A stretch of 64,000 bases of DNA from Chitinophaga sp. H8 (lineage in GTDB: Bacteria > Bacteroidota > Bacteroidia > Chitinophagales > Chitinophagaceae), in contig NZ_JBEXAC010000001.1 of assembly GCF_040567655.1 (NCBI RefSeq), positions 2,046,001 through 2,110,000 of the forward strand. Reading direction: 5' to 3'. Shown here piece after piece: positions 54,656-63,501 of this stretch. Under the pieces are notes generated by a model. The model saw only the letters and a list, made by a program, of their open reading frames with translations. It was not told where the DNA came from and did no database searches. A program made the translations under genes and the position numbers. Each line of letters starts with the position of its first letter. The first letter of the stretch is position 1.

Positions 54656-55474
54656 TTGAAGACATTTACTTTTAGTACACAAAACACCCGGTTTGCAGGT
54701 GTAACCTGGGAACCTCCCCAATTTGATAAGGTAATGATCCTGGTGCATGGTATTGGTGAGTATACAGCACGTTATGCACCTGTGGCGGAATACTTCTCTC
54801 AACACGGATTTCTGGTAACTGGGATAGATCATTATGGTCACGGAAACAGTGAAGGTAAAAAAGGAGCCAGCAAGGGGATGAATTTTGTTTTTGACTACCT
54901 GCAGGCGTTTCTGGATAAAGTGATACAAAAATACAACAAGCCGGTAGTATTGTATGGGCATAGTATGGGAGGAGGTGTTACCACAGGATTTATCCTGCAT
55001 CGTCAGCCACGGATAGCCGCCGCAGTTATTTCGGCCCCGATGCTGTTATTACCCAGTGATCCAAGCACATTTCTGAAACGGATGGCTGGAATTGCCGCCA
55101 GTATCTTTCCCAATATCATTATCAGGCAACCCCTGGATATTAATAAAATATCCCGCGATCCTGTTGAGGTAGAAAAGTTCAAAAATGATCCCTTAAGGCA
55201 TGATAAAATGACTTTGCTCCTGGGCGCTTCCATGTTACAAAACGGCGACTGGTGCCTGCAGCATGCGGATCGGCTGCAGGTCCCTACCCTGCTGATGCAT
55301 GGCAATGCCGATGAATTCACCAATGTAAAAGGTTCCCGTTTGTTTGCCGCACGTGCCCCCAGGCAACTTCTCACCTATAAAGAATGGAACGGATTGTATC
55401 ATGAAATTCATAATGAACTGAACAAGAAGGACGTGTGGCAATTCACTTTAAATTGGTTACAAACAGTACCTTAA
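54656..55474 (+). CDS. alpha/beta hydrolase, monoacylglycerol-lipase-like
   Basis: A 272-residue cytosolic serine hydrolase. Motifs: ILVHGIGEYTARYAPVAEYF (oxyanion HG), GIDHYGHGNSEGKKG, nucleophile Ser103 in LYGHSMGGG, Asp in HGNADEFT and His in LYHEIHNE. This is the MGL/Hydrolase_4 pattern (lysophospholipase or monoacylglycerol lipase). Start TTG at 54656. No operon partner. Confidence 0.85.
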   Translation: MKTFTFSTQNTRFAGVTWEPPQFDKVMILVHGIGEYTARYAPVAEYFSQHGFLVTGIDHYGHGNSEGKKGASKGMNFVFDYLQAFLDKVIQKYNKPVVLYGHSMGGGVTTGFILHRQPRIAAAVISAPMLLLPSDPSTFLKRMAGIAASIFPNIIIRQPLDINKISRDPVEVEKFKNDPLRHDKMTLLLGASMLQNGDWCLQHADRLQVPTLLMHGNADEFTNVKGSRLFAARAPRQLLTYKEWNGLYHEIHNELNKKDVWQFTLNWLQTVP

Positions 55475-55720
55475 CTGTAATAATCATTTCCTGCTCTTTT
55501 TACACTTTCTTCGCATACCAGCAGGAGGACATACTGCTATCATGTATCAGTGAATAAAGCCATCAGTCCCATAAACAGCACTTGCTCAGACCGCGCAGCT
55601 GAAATGACTTGCCGGTTATAAGCCAGCACAACCGGCAAACGAGAATATTGAAGGTAAGCCCACTGTTTATTTGATGGTTTGACCGTATTTTGTTAAATTA
55701 AATAATAGAATTAACAACGC
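55475..55720. other. intergenic region with an unassigned inverted repeat
   Basis: No gene supported. Contains a perfect 9-bp inverted repeat TTGCCGGTT / AACCGGCAA (55609-55617 / 55630-55638) not followed by a T-run. It could be a terminator of the hydrolase transcript or a regulatory site for the lepB transcript. Confidence 0.4.
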
Positions 55721-56938
55721 ATGGAACCTTCCAATGATGCACTGCAAAGTGTTGCTGCCAATGATAGTATTGCGCCTCCCAGAAGAAGATACAGCATCTT
55801 CCAGGTTATAAGGGAGTGGGTAAATGCCGCGTTGTTTACTTTGATAGCAGCTGCATTAGTGCGTCTTTTTATTTTTGAAGCCTACTCCATCCCATCCGCC
55901 TCCATGGAAAAAACGTTGCTGGTAAATGATTTTCTCTTTGTGAGCAAGATCACTTACGGGCCACGTATCCCCATGACCCCACTGGCCTTTCCTTTTGCGC
56001 ACCATACCATGCCTTTTACCAAAGGCACTAAAGCATACTCTGAAGCAATACAATGGGTATACCGCCGTTTACCTGGCTTCCGTAAGATAAAACGGAATGA
56101 TGTGATTGTATTCAATTACCCGGCAGGAGACACGGTATTTCTGAATGCAAACGGAAAAGATGTAGACTATTATATGACCATTGTGGCAATGGGGCGGGAA
56201 CAAGCTTTGGCTTATTACCCCAACAGGATTACCCGTCCGGTAGATAAAAGGGAAAACTATATTAAACGTTGTATTGCTATCGCAGGAGATACCTTGCAGA
56301 TCAGAAACGGCGTCGTTTATGTAAATGGAGAAAAAGCCATGATCCCGGCGGAAAGCCAGGAGAATTACACCGTCAGCACGCGGGAAGGCAGGCCACTGGA
56401 TGAGCAGCGTTTGAAGGATATGAATATCCATGGTCCGGAAGAGACCTGGGGAGCCGGCAGATACGTTTATAACTTTACCGGCAAAGAAGCCGGCACAATC
56501 AAGAGCTGGCCTAAAGTGATTACCGTAAAACCCCTTGTCGACAAGCAGATAGATGCTTATGCTTTTCCTCATGACCTCTCTCATTTCCGCTGGAACAGCG
56601 ACTTTATGGGGCCTGTGTATATTCCCCGGCAAGGCGCTACCATCCGGCTTGATACCAATAACATTGCACTGTACCAAAGAGTGATCCAAACCTATGAAAG
56701 TAATCAGCTGGACATCATAGATGGCCACATCCTGATTAATGGGAAGATAGCTACCTCCTACACTTTTAAAATGGATTATTACTGGATGATGGGCGATAAC
56801 CGGGATAACTCCCTGGACTCCCGTTTCTGGGGTTTTGTACCGGAAGACCATATTGTAGGAAAGGCCTCTTTTATCTGGCTAAGCTATGACAGCCACCGAG
56901 CTATACGCTGGCAACGTTTGTTTACCAGTATTAATTAG
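55721..56938 (+). CDS. lepB: signal peptidase I
   Basis: A 405-residue membrane peptidase. One N-terminal helix (~36-55) precedes SIPSASMEKTLL with catalytic Ser61. Lys182 in NYIKRCIAIAGD is the general base, and GDNRDNSLDSRFWGFV is the last conserved box. It cleaves signal peptides of exported proteins at the inner membrane. Longer than E. coli LepB (324) because of an inserted loop between boxes, as usual in this phylum. Confidence 0.92.
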   Translation: MEPSNDALQSVAANDSIAPPRRRYSIFQVIREWVNAALFTLIAAALVRLFIFEAYSIPSASMEKTLLVNDFLFVSKITYGPRIPMTPLAFPFAHHTMPFTKGTKAYSEAIQWVYRRLPGFRKIKRNDVIVFNYPAGDTVFLNANGKDVDYYMTIVAMGREQALAYYPNRITRPVDKRENYIKRCIAIAGDTLQIRNGVVYVNGEKAMIPAESQENYTVSTREGRPLDEQRLKDMNIHGPEETWGAGRYVYNFTGKEAGTIKSWPKVITVKPLVDKQIDAYAFPHDLSHFRWNSDFMGPVYIPRQGATIRLDTNNIALYQRVIQTYESNQLDIIDGHILINGKIATSYTFKMDYYWMMGDNRDNSLDSRFWGFVPEDHIVGKASFIWLSYDSHRAIRWQRLFTSIN

Positions 56939-57047
56939 ATGTGTCCTGCATAAAAAATGTATCATTTTCCGCACTGAAGGAATTATCTTGTCGCTTGTTA
57001 TAACCGGATATCCGGTATCCTGAAATTTATTGCAAATCATTCATTAC

Positions 57048-58043
57048 ATGAGCTACTTACCATCAGCAGCACGATATGACGCTATGCCCTATCACCGCTG
57101 CGGAAAAAGCGGATTACAATTACCTGCCATTTCTCTGGGCCTTTGGCATAACTTCGGATCTGTAGATGTTTTTGAAAATGGACGAAATATCATCCGCAAT
57201 GCTTTTGACAAAGGCATTACCCATTTTGATCTGGCTAATAATTACGGGCCGGAACCAGGATCAGCCGAAGAAAACTTTGGCAGGATCCTGAAGAAAGACT
57301 TTACCGGACACCTGCGAGATGAGCTGGTGATCTCTTCTAAAGCCGGGTACCTGATGTGGCCTGGTCCTTATGGCGACAATGGCTCCCGTAAATATCTTAT
57401 TTCCAGCCTGGACCAAAGTTTAAAGCGTATGCAACTGGACTACGTGGATATTTTTTATTCCCACCGCCCTGATCCCGCTACACCAATAGAAGAAACCATG
57501 GGAGCATTGGACAGCATTGTACGCCAGGGTAAAGCATTGTATGTAGGGCTTTCCAATTATAACGCAGAGGAAACAACTGCGGCATTGGCAGTATTAAAAT
57601 CGCTGGGCACCCCCTGCCTCATTCATCAGCCTAAATACAGCATGTTTGAGAGATGGGTGGAAAATGGTTTGCTGGATGTGCTGGAAGCCAATGGTGTAGG
57701 TTGTATCCCTTTCTCTCCCCTGGCACAGGGACTTTTAACAGACCGTTATCTGAAAGGGATTCCTGAAGGCTCCAGAGCTAGCCGGCCTACCGGATTCCTG
57801 CAAACTGACCAGGTAACCACAGAGAAGGTGGATAAGGCTAAAAAACTGCATGCACTGGCGCAACAACGTGGACAATCCCTTGCACAAATGGCTATTGCCT
57901 GGCTCCTGAAAGATAAACGTGTTACCACGGTGCTTATAGGTGCCAGTACGGTAGCCCAATTGGATAATAACCTGGATGCACTAAAGCAGACCTCCTTTAC
58001 GGCTGCTGAACTACAGGAAATAGCGCATATCCTCAACAGTTAA
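57048..58043 (+). CDS. aldo/keto reductase (YghZ-like)
   Basis: From ATG 57048, 331 residues. TIM-barrel AKR with catalytic tetrad parts: FDLANNYGP (Asp and Tyr), VISSKAGY (Lys) and DIFYSHRPD (His). The start MSYLPSAARYDAMPYHRCGKSGLQLP and overall sequence match the L-glyceraldehyde-3-phosphate reductase-like YghZ group. NADPH-dependent reduction of carbonyls such as methylglyoxal is likely. An in-frame TTG at 57030 is a weaker start. Confidence 0.88.
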   Translation: MSYLPSAARYDAMPYHRCGKSGLQLPAISLGLWHNFGSVDVFENGRNIIRNAFDKGITHFDLANNYGPEPGSAEENFGRILKKDFTGHLRDELVISSKAGYLMWPGPYGDNGSRKYLISSLDQSLKRMQLDYVDIFYSHRPDPATPIEETMGALDSIVRQGKALYVGLSNYNAEETTAALAVLKSLGTPCLIHQPKYSMFERWVENGLLDVLEANGVGCIPFSPLAQGLLTDRYLKGIPEGSRASRPTGFLQTDQVTTEKVDKAKKLHALAQQRGQSLAQMAIAWLLKDKRVTTVLIGASTVAQLDNNLDALKQTSFTAAELQEIAHILNS

Positions 58044-58196
58044 ATAATGGTATAAAATATCAATTGAATACCTGGTAGTCTATAAAGGTATGTGTATCAC
58101 GGATTTAATGTATTTAACATCGGATTTCGGAAAGATACCTACGAATATGGAAGCCGGGGAGCTATAGGTGTACAAAGTCCTATTTTTGAGAAAACA

Positions 58197-58994
58197 ATGA
58201 CCATGTTTCGCCTATCAGCTATCACCCTGCTCTTCCTGGCTACAGGAATTACTGCCACACAGGCACAATTTAAGATCAATGCAAAGACGGTTTCGGCAGC
58301 TTCAAAAGGAGCTACTGCGGCTACTTTTAGTGATGCCGATGCTGCCAAGCTGGCAAAAGAAGCGGTAGACTGGATGGATGCGCATAATCCGGTAGCTGCG
58401 GACGATGATCCATACACCGTTCGTTTAAACAAGCTGGTTGCCAAGCATCAGGAAGAAGATGGACTGAAACTGAATTTTAAGGTATATAAAGTAATAGATA
58501 TAAATGCCTTTGCCTGCGCAGATGGCAGTGTACGGGTATTTTCTTCCCTGATGGATATGATGACAGATGAGGAATTACTGTCTGTAATAGGCCATGAAAT
58601 AGGTCATGTAAAAAATCATGACACCCGCGATGCTATCCGTCAGGCGTACCTGCGTTCTGCTGCTAAAGATGCCGCTGGTTCCCAGTCGGGTGCCGCTGCC
58701 GCTTTGACGGAAAGCCAGTTAGGCGCCCTCGCCAATTCCTTACTGGAATCAAAATACAGCCGTAAACAGGAAAGTGCGGCGGATGATTATGGTTATGAAA
58801 TGCTGAAAAAGCATGGATATAACGTCATGTCCATGGCCAGTGCCTTTCAGAAGCTGGCTGATCTGAGTGGAGGAGAAAAACAAAGTAAAATGGAGAAAAT
58901 GAAAAGCTCCCATCCGGATAGTGGGGCCCGTGCAAAAGAAGTTGAAGAGAAGGCCAAAAAAGATGGCCTTTATAAAGCAACAGCAGCCAAATAA
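58197..58994 (+). CDS. M48-family periplasmic metalloprotease (LoiP/YcaL-like)
   Basis: From ATG 58197, 265 residues with signal peptide ending TQAQ. Catalytic zinc motif HEIGH (133-137) and third ligand Glu in RKQESAADDYG. Followed by a Lys/Glu-rich tail. Resembles LoiP/YcaL, outer-membrane protein quality-control proteases. An upstream ATG at 58092 would add 35 residues before the signal and is improbable. A second M48 enzyme in this window (26027-27106) is of the membrane type. Confidence 0.87.
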   Translation: MTMFRLSAITLLFLATGITATQAQFKINAKTVSAASKGATAATFSDADAAKLAKEAVDWMDAHNPVAADDDPYTVRLNKLVAKHQEEDGLKLNFKVYKVIDINAFACADGSVRVFSSLMDMMTDEELLSVIGHEIGHVKNHDTRDAIRQAYLRSAAKDAAGSQSGAAAALTESQLGALANSLLESKYSRKQESAADDYGYEMLKKHGYNVMSMASAFQKLADLSGGEKQSKMEKMKSSHPDSGARAKEVEEKAKKDGLYKATAAK

Positions 58995-59055
58995 GTATTA
59001 CCGTGTCTTTATTATAACCATTGATGTAACCTACGACAATGCAACTTTTAGCGTA

Positions 59056-59082
59056 ACGCCGTGAATGTGATGTTCACGGCGT
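59056..59082 (+). terminator. hairpin downstream of the M48 gene
   Basis: ACGCCGTGAA / TTCACGGCGT, 10-bp stem with 7-base loop; T-tract weak (ATTGTCATT). Confidence 0.6.
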
Positions 59083-59157
59083 ATTGTCATTAAAATAATA
59101 TATAATTGTAAATTCAACAGCCCCCGGAAGGCCATGTGAATGAAAAACATACGAGAT

Positions 59158-59916
59158 ATGATCAAAACAGTACTCATTGATGACGAACCCGCTATAAGAA
59201 GAGATCTCAAACAATTGCTGGATAATCACCCTGATTTTATAGTGGTAGCCGATTGCGGCAGCATTAAAGATGCCTTGCCAGTGCTGAAGGCAACTCAACC
59301 TCAGCTGGTACTGCTGGACATACACCTGGAAGATGGTGATGGATTTGAAATCCTGCAGCATTTTCACCCCATTCCCTTTTCTGTAATCTTTATTACCGCC
59401 TATAATGATTACGCGATCAAAGCCATTAAGTATGGTGCGATGGATTATCTGCTGAAACCAGTGTATGAAGAAGACCTGGATCAGGCATTACATAAAGTAA
59501 GAGCAGCTAACAATAATGGAGGTACGTTGCCTGAACAGGTTGATGTAACCCAGTCCTGGCTGAATAAACCAGCCAATACCGATAAAACGGTGGCTACCGA
59601 CCGGATTGTTTTAAGGACGCAGGAATATTTACAGGTGGTGCCTTTACAGGAGATCATATATTGCCAGAGCGATGCGGGATACACCTATTTTTTTTTGACA
59701 GATAAAAGAAAGATTGTTGTTTCAAAATCTATCAAAGAATATGAAGAAATCCTGCCCACTAACTTGTTTATCCGCTCTCATCAATCTTACCTTGTTAATT
59801 ACCTCTTTGTAGACCGGTTTATCAAAGACGGATTATTGGTGTTAAGAACCGGTCAGGAAATTCCTGTATCCAGCCGGCGAAAAGATTATGTAGTACAATT
59901 CCTCACAGGTAAATAA
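59158..59916 (+). CDS. LytTR-family response regulator
   Basis: From ATG 59158, 252 residues. Receiver domain with phospho-acceptor Asp54 (LVLLDIHLEDGDG), then LytTR DNA-binding domain (~150-250) with RIVLRTQEYLQVVPLQEIIYC and RSHQSYLVNYLFVDRF. It partners with the kinase gene 11 bases downstream. Targets unknown. An earlier ATG at 59140 would add six residues. Confidence 0.9.
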   Translation: MIKTVLIDDEPAIRRDLKQLLDNHPDFIVVADCGSIKDALPVLKATQPQLVLLDIHLEDGDGFEILQHFHPIPFSVIFITAYNDYAIKAIKYGAMDYLLKPVYEEDLDQALHKVRAANNNGGTLPEQVDVTQSWLNKPANTDKTVATDRIVLRTQEYLQVVPLQEIIYCQSDAGYTYFFLTDKRKIVVSKSIKEYEEILPTNLFIRSHQSYLVNYLFVDRFIKDGLLVLRTGQEIPVSSRRKDYVVQFLTGK

Positions 59917-59927
59917 CCCCGATCAAA

Positions 59928-61913
59928 ATGGTGATCAAAAAAACTGGTCAATATATTGGCAGCACACTGACCGCACTTTTCCTATGGTTACTCACTGCTT
60001 GTGGCCCGGCCACTGATACCCCTGCTATTAGTACCCTACCCCTTCACACTGGAAAGTCGATGTACCCGGATGTAGCTATTATGGTAGACAGCCTGTTTGG
60101 CAAGGATAAAACCATCAGTGATGTAAAAGGTGTAACCCGGTATGTGGATAGCTTATTACAAAAATATTCCTACAGGGACTCACTCTCCTATGCCATGCTG
60201 CTGGTGAGCAGAGGCCTGCTTTTTAATATGGAAAGCACGCCGGATAGTGTTATAAAGTATATGCGTCAGGCCAGTTATTTCTTCGATCATCATCCTGAAT
60301 ATCCCCGGCAGCGTACACTACTGTATGAGCGGATAGGAAAGTCCTATTATTTTCTGGGTAATCAGGTATCTGCCAGTTATTATGTAAACAGAGCCGGCAT
60401 TGAGCTAAATGGTCCCAATGGCGATACTTTATTTACCGATTACAAACTGGCCAGCCTGTATAAAGATATTGCCGGCATTAGCCGTATTAATCAATTGTAC
60501 GAACAGGCACAGCGTTATATCCTGCTGGCCATCGTGCATGGAAAAAAAATAGAAAAACGTTATCCCCGCCGGCTGCTGGACGCCTATATTGAAGCATTAC
60601 CTATTTTTTTAGAAAGTGATAAACTGGATAGCGCGAGATATTTCCTGGATCAGATGAATGCCTTTAGCAAGCAGTTTCCTGGTTCTGAGAAAAGTGCTAT
60701 CCTGCTGAACCATAATGCCAGTTATTACTATACTGTTAAGAACTGGGACAGTGCTCGTTACTTCTGTCAGCTAACGGTAGATATTATGGAGAAAGACCCT
60801 GACGTTACTCCTGACGAATTGGGCGTAGAATATTATAACCTGGGGGATATTTATACCTGGCTGCGCGATCTGAAAAAAGGAGCAACCTATTTGCATAAAG
60901 CGCAGGACATCTTAATGGCAGACTCTTCTCTGCTGCTGGACGACCGCCTGAAGTTGCAGGAAAACATGCTGCATTATTACATTGTGGCCGGACAGCAGGA
61001 TAAGGCGGAACAACAGCTGGAAGCCCTGACACTGGCCAATAAAGCCTTTTATACGCAGGAACGTATGCGGGTGATCAATGATCTGGAAGCGCAATACCAC
61101 CTGAAGGAAAAAGAGAAGTTCATTCATGAGCTGGATACCGAAAACAAACTGGTAGCAGATGAACTCGGGCGTAAAAACCTGTTATTGCTGGTCAGTATCC
61201 TCGTGATCCTACTGGCTGCCACTATTGTAATCCTGCTGGCGGTATTGATGCGGGAGCGCAGGATCAACAATGAAAAGGAGAAGGTATCCCTGGAACAGCG
61301 CTTGTTGCGCAGCCAGATGGAGCCCCATTTTATCTTTAATACCCTGTCTGTATTACAACATATCATTCGTACCGACCAGAAGGAGAAATCCATCAAATAC
61401 CTGCGCAACTTTGCCAGTTTGCTGCGTATTAGTCTGGAAAGTTCCCGTGCCAGCCTGGTTTCGCTGGGAGATGAGGTAAAGGCACTGGAAAACTACCTGA
61501 GCCTGCAAGAACTGCGGTTTGAAGATAAATTCAGCTATGAGCTGGAGATTTACGGCGGTTATATGGAAGATGAATTGTTAATTCCACCTATGTTGTTACA
61601 ACCTTTCGTGGAAAATGCCATTGAGCATGGATTACGGGGGATGCCGGGTAAAGGGATTATCCGCATTATCATCCGTAAAAAGACAGATGTGCTGGAATGT
61701 ATTATTGATGACAACGGATGCGGGTTAAATACCCGTACTACCAATAAAAACAAACGGTCTCTCTCCACCACCATTACCCGCGAGCGGCTGGCCATATTAG
61801 GCAAAAAAACAGGGAAACCCGCCTCAGTAGAGATCACGGATAAGCAATCCCTGCCGGATAATACCAGTGGTGAAACAGGTACTACCGTGCGGATGCTGAT
61901 CCCATTCCAATAA
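59928..61913 (+). CDS. His_kinase-family (LytS-like) sensor with TPR-like periplasmic region
   Basis: A 661-residue sensor kinase. N-terminal signal-like helix ending WLLTACGP, a possible lipobox. Residues ~40-390 are helical, TPR-like repeats; a membrane helix at ~420-440; then His_kinase motif MEPHFIFNTLSVLQHI with phospho-His467 and HATPase_c (LQPFVENAIEHGLRG, DDNGCGLN). Works with the LytTR regulator just upstream. Signal unknown. Confidence 0.88.
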   Translation: MVIKKTGQYIGSTLTALFLWLLTACGPATDTPAISTLPLHTGKSMYPDVAIMVDSLFGKDKTISDVKGVTRYVDSLLQKYSYRDSLSYAMLLVSRGLLFNMESTPDSVIKYMRQASYFFDHHPEYPRQRTLLYERIGKSYYFLGNQVSASYYVNRAGIELNGPNGDTLFTDYKLASLYKDIAGISRINQLYEQAQRYILLAIVHGKKIEKRYPRRLLDAYIEALPIFLESDKLDSARYFLDQMNAFSKQFPGSEKSAILLNHNASYYYTVKNWDSARYFCQLTVDIMEKDPDVTPDELGVEYYNLGDIYTWLRDLKKGATYLHKAQDILMADSSLLLDDRLKLQENMLHYYIVAGQQDKAEQQLEALTLANKAFYTQERMRVINDLEAQYHLKEKEKFIHELDTENKLVADELGRKNLLLLVSILVILLAATIVILLAVLMRERRINNEKEKVSLEQRLLRSQMEPHFIFNTLSVLQHIIRTDQKEKSIKYLRNFASLLRISLESSRASLVSLGDEVKALENYLSLQELRFEDKFSYELEIYGGYMEDELLIPPMLLQPFVENAIEHGLRGMPGKGIIRIIIRKKTDVLECIIDDNGCGLNTRTTNKNKRSLSTTITRERLAILGKKTGKPASVEITDKQSLPDNTSGETGTTVRMLIPFQ

Positions 61914-62089
61914 CAGGTGCCGGCACTTGCAAATTTCAGGTAAAATAAAGCGGATATAAAGAAAGCAGCTACGCTTAACAAAGCGGGCTGATTATTAATT
62001 TAATAGGTGCTAGTATTGTATCATCATACAACAGCAAAGCATCTAAAACCCTCTTTATGCCATCGAGAGCGTCATTAAATCATTCATTC

Positions 62090-62344
62090 ATGGATGATGG
62101 AAAAAGAAATAATGGAATAAAACCGCTCTGGCTTATTGCCTTTGGTATTATGCTGATGGTGGGAGCTGCGCTGGTATGGTTCCGGTTGTATAACCTGGAA
62201 ACAAGTGGTTACACCATGCCGGTACACACTTCTGTAGTGTGGATGTATCAATGGGGTGGCAAATGGCTGCCTGCCAGTATACTGGCCATTGCAGGTATGA
62301 TTGTATTTGGGAAGGGCGTGCGTGATCTGGCATTAAAAAGATAA
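62090..62344 (+). CDS. small hypothetical membrane protein
   Basis: From ATG 62090, 84 residues with two hydrophobic helices (LWLIAFGIMLMVGAALVWF and LPASILAIAGMIVFGKG) and a basic end. An upstream in-frame ATG at 62057 is possible. No family known; it follows the kinase gene by 176 bases. Confidence 0.45.
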   Translation: MDDGKRNNGIKPLWLIAFGIMLMVGAALVWFRLYNLETSGYTMPVHTSVVWMYQWGGKWLPASILAIAGMIVFGKGVRDLALKR

Positions 62345-62534
62345 CTGAAGTCGCTAAAGATACCCTATATGTGGCAGCGCATTTTCCGATCTACGTCCGG
62401 TTATTGCGAATTTAATCTGACACAGGCAAAGGAAATAGCCGCTTTGCCGACCTTGAAATTGTACCGGCCTTTGGTCCGTTGTTATTACCCACGTGATGAT
62501 CGTATTTCATCAACATTTATCAAAAAAACGGCAT

Positions 62535-62564
62535 GAGGCTGTATCTGATGTCAGGTACAGCCTC
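62535..62564 (-). terminator. hairpin terminator for pfkB-type kinase gene
   Basis: GAGGCTGTA / TACAGCCTC, 9-bp stem with a 12-base loop, 5 bases past the minus-strand stop; followed on the minus strand by GCCGTTTTTTTG. Confidence 0.8.
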
Positions 62565-62568
62565 TTTA

Positions 62569-63465
62569 TTACCCTTTTATCAGCTGTCCTACTTCCGCTA
62601 CTTCATAATCCGGGCATCCGCCGTTGTAGGTAGCAATCCATGCACCCATCGCAGCAGCAAAAGTGATATTCTCCTGTGGTGATTGTCCTTTAATTCTGCC
62701 GTGCAGATAAGCCGCCAGAAATGCGTCTCCGCTTCCAATGGTATCAGCAACGGTTACTTCAAATCCCTGGTGACGGTAAAATGTGCCATCTACGTATAAG
62801 ATGGCACCCGCTGCACCCAGGGTAACAATAATCTCCGGTACCTTGTACCTGGTGGCAAGTGCTGCTATACGCTCTTCCAGACCAGTAGCAGTAGTAAACC
62901 AATCAGTAACGAGTGTAAGTTCTGATTCGTTGAGCTTGATTATATTAGCTGCTTTCATCAGCCATTCCAGTATTTCGCGCGTATAATGCGGCGCCCGCAG
63001 GTTAATATCCAATACTTTTACTGCGGGAAAATTAAGGATATTGGCCAGGGTATGCATAGACACCGGATTACGGCAAGCCAGGCTTCCGAATACAACGTAA
63101 GCAATATCAGCATTGGTCAGCAGCTCTGCCTGTTTATCATCCTGTACAATAAAGTCCCAGGCTACCGGTTTTACAATGTCGTAACTTACTTCCTGATTGT
63201 TTGCAACATTTGCATATACTTTGCCGGTTTCATATGCTTCATTCCGCTGGATAAAATAGGCGTCCAGGCCAATATTATCCAGTACAGTTAATAAGTCCCT
63301 GCCGGCTTCATCATTTCCAATTCCTGAAAATATAGCAGTAGGATGCCCGAGCTTTTCCAGGTGGTAGGCTACATTCATAGGCGCTCCACCAGGAACCTTT
63401 TTGTCGGGTAATATATCCCATAAAACTTCTCCGAAACAAATAATTTCATATTGACGTGGGTTCAT
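62569..63465 (-). CDS. PfkB-family sugar kinase, fructokinase-like
   Basis: A 298-residue ribokinase-fold kinase. FGEVLWDILPDKKVPGGAP at the N-terminus, GGAPMNVAYHLEKLG, and C-terminal DTIGSGDAFLAAYLHG with catalytic Asp247. Closest in style to fructokinases (ATP:fructose). Exact sugar not certain. It starts 36 bases after the MscS-like gene on the same strand. Confidence 0.85.
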   Translation of the reverse strand: MNPRQYEIICFGEVLWDILPDKKVPGGAPMNVAYHLEKLGHPTAIFSGIGNDEAGRDLLTVLDNIGLDAYFIQRNEAYETGKVYANVANNQEVSYDIVKPVAWDFIVQDDKQAELLTNADIAYVVFGSLACRNPVSMHTLANILNFPAVKVLDINLRAPHYTREILEWLMKAANIIKLNESELTLVTDWFTTATGLEERIAALATRYKVPEIIVTLGAAGAILYVDGTFYRHQGFEVTVADTIGSGDAFLAAYLHGRIKGQSPQENITFAAAMGAWIATYNGGCPDYEVAEVGQLIKG

Positions 63466-63501
63466 CAGTTGCTTGTTTTTAATCTGATAATGTATCTGTT
63501 A

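Noticed and set aside
55609..55638. Rho-independent terminator of the MGL-like hydrolase
   Set aside because: The stem is good but there is no T-run after it and it is ~135 bases past the stop, so I listed it only as part of the intergenic region.
56069..56851. A 260-residue minus-strand open frame within lepB
   Set aside because: Antisense shadow of the signal peptidase gene, which carries all catalytic boxes.
58092..58196. N-terminal extension of the second M48 protease
   Set aside because: The first 35 codons are not signal-like; the ATG at 58197 gives a normal signal peptide directly.
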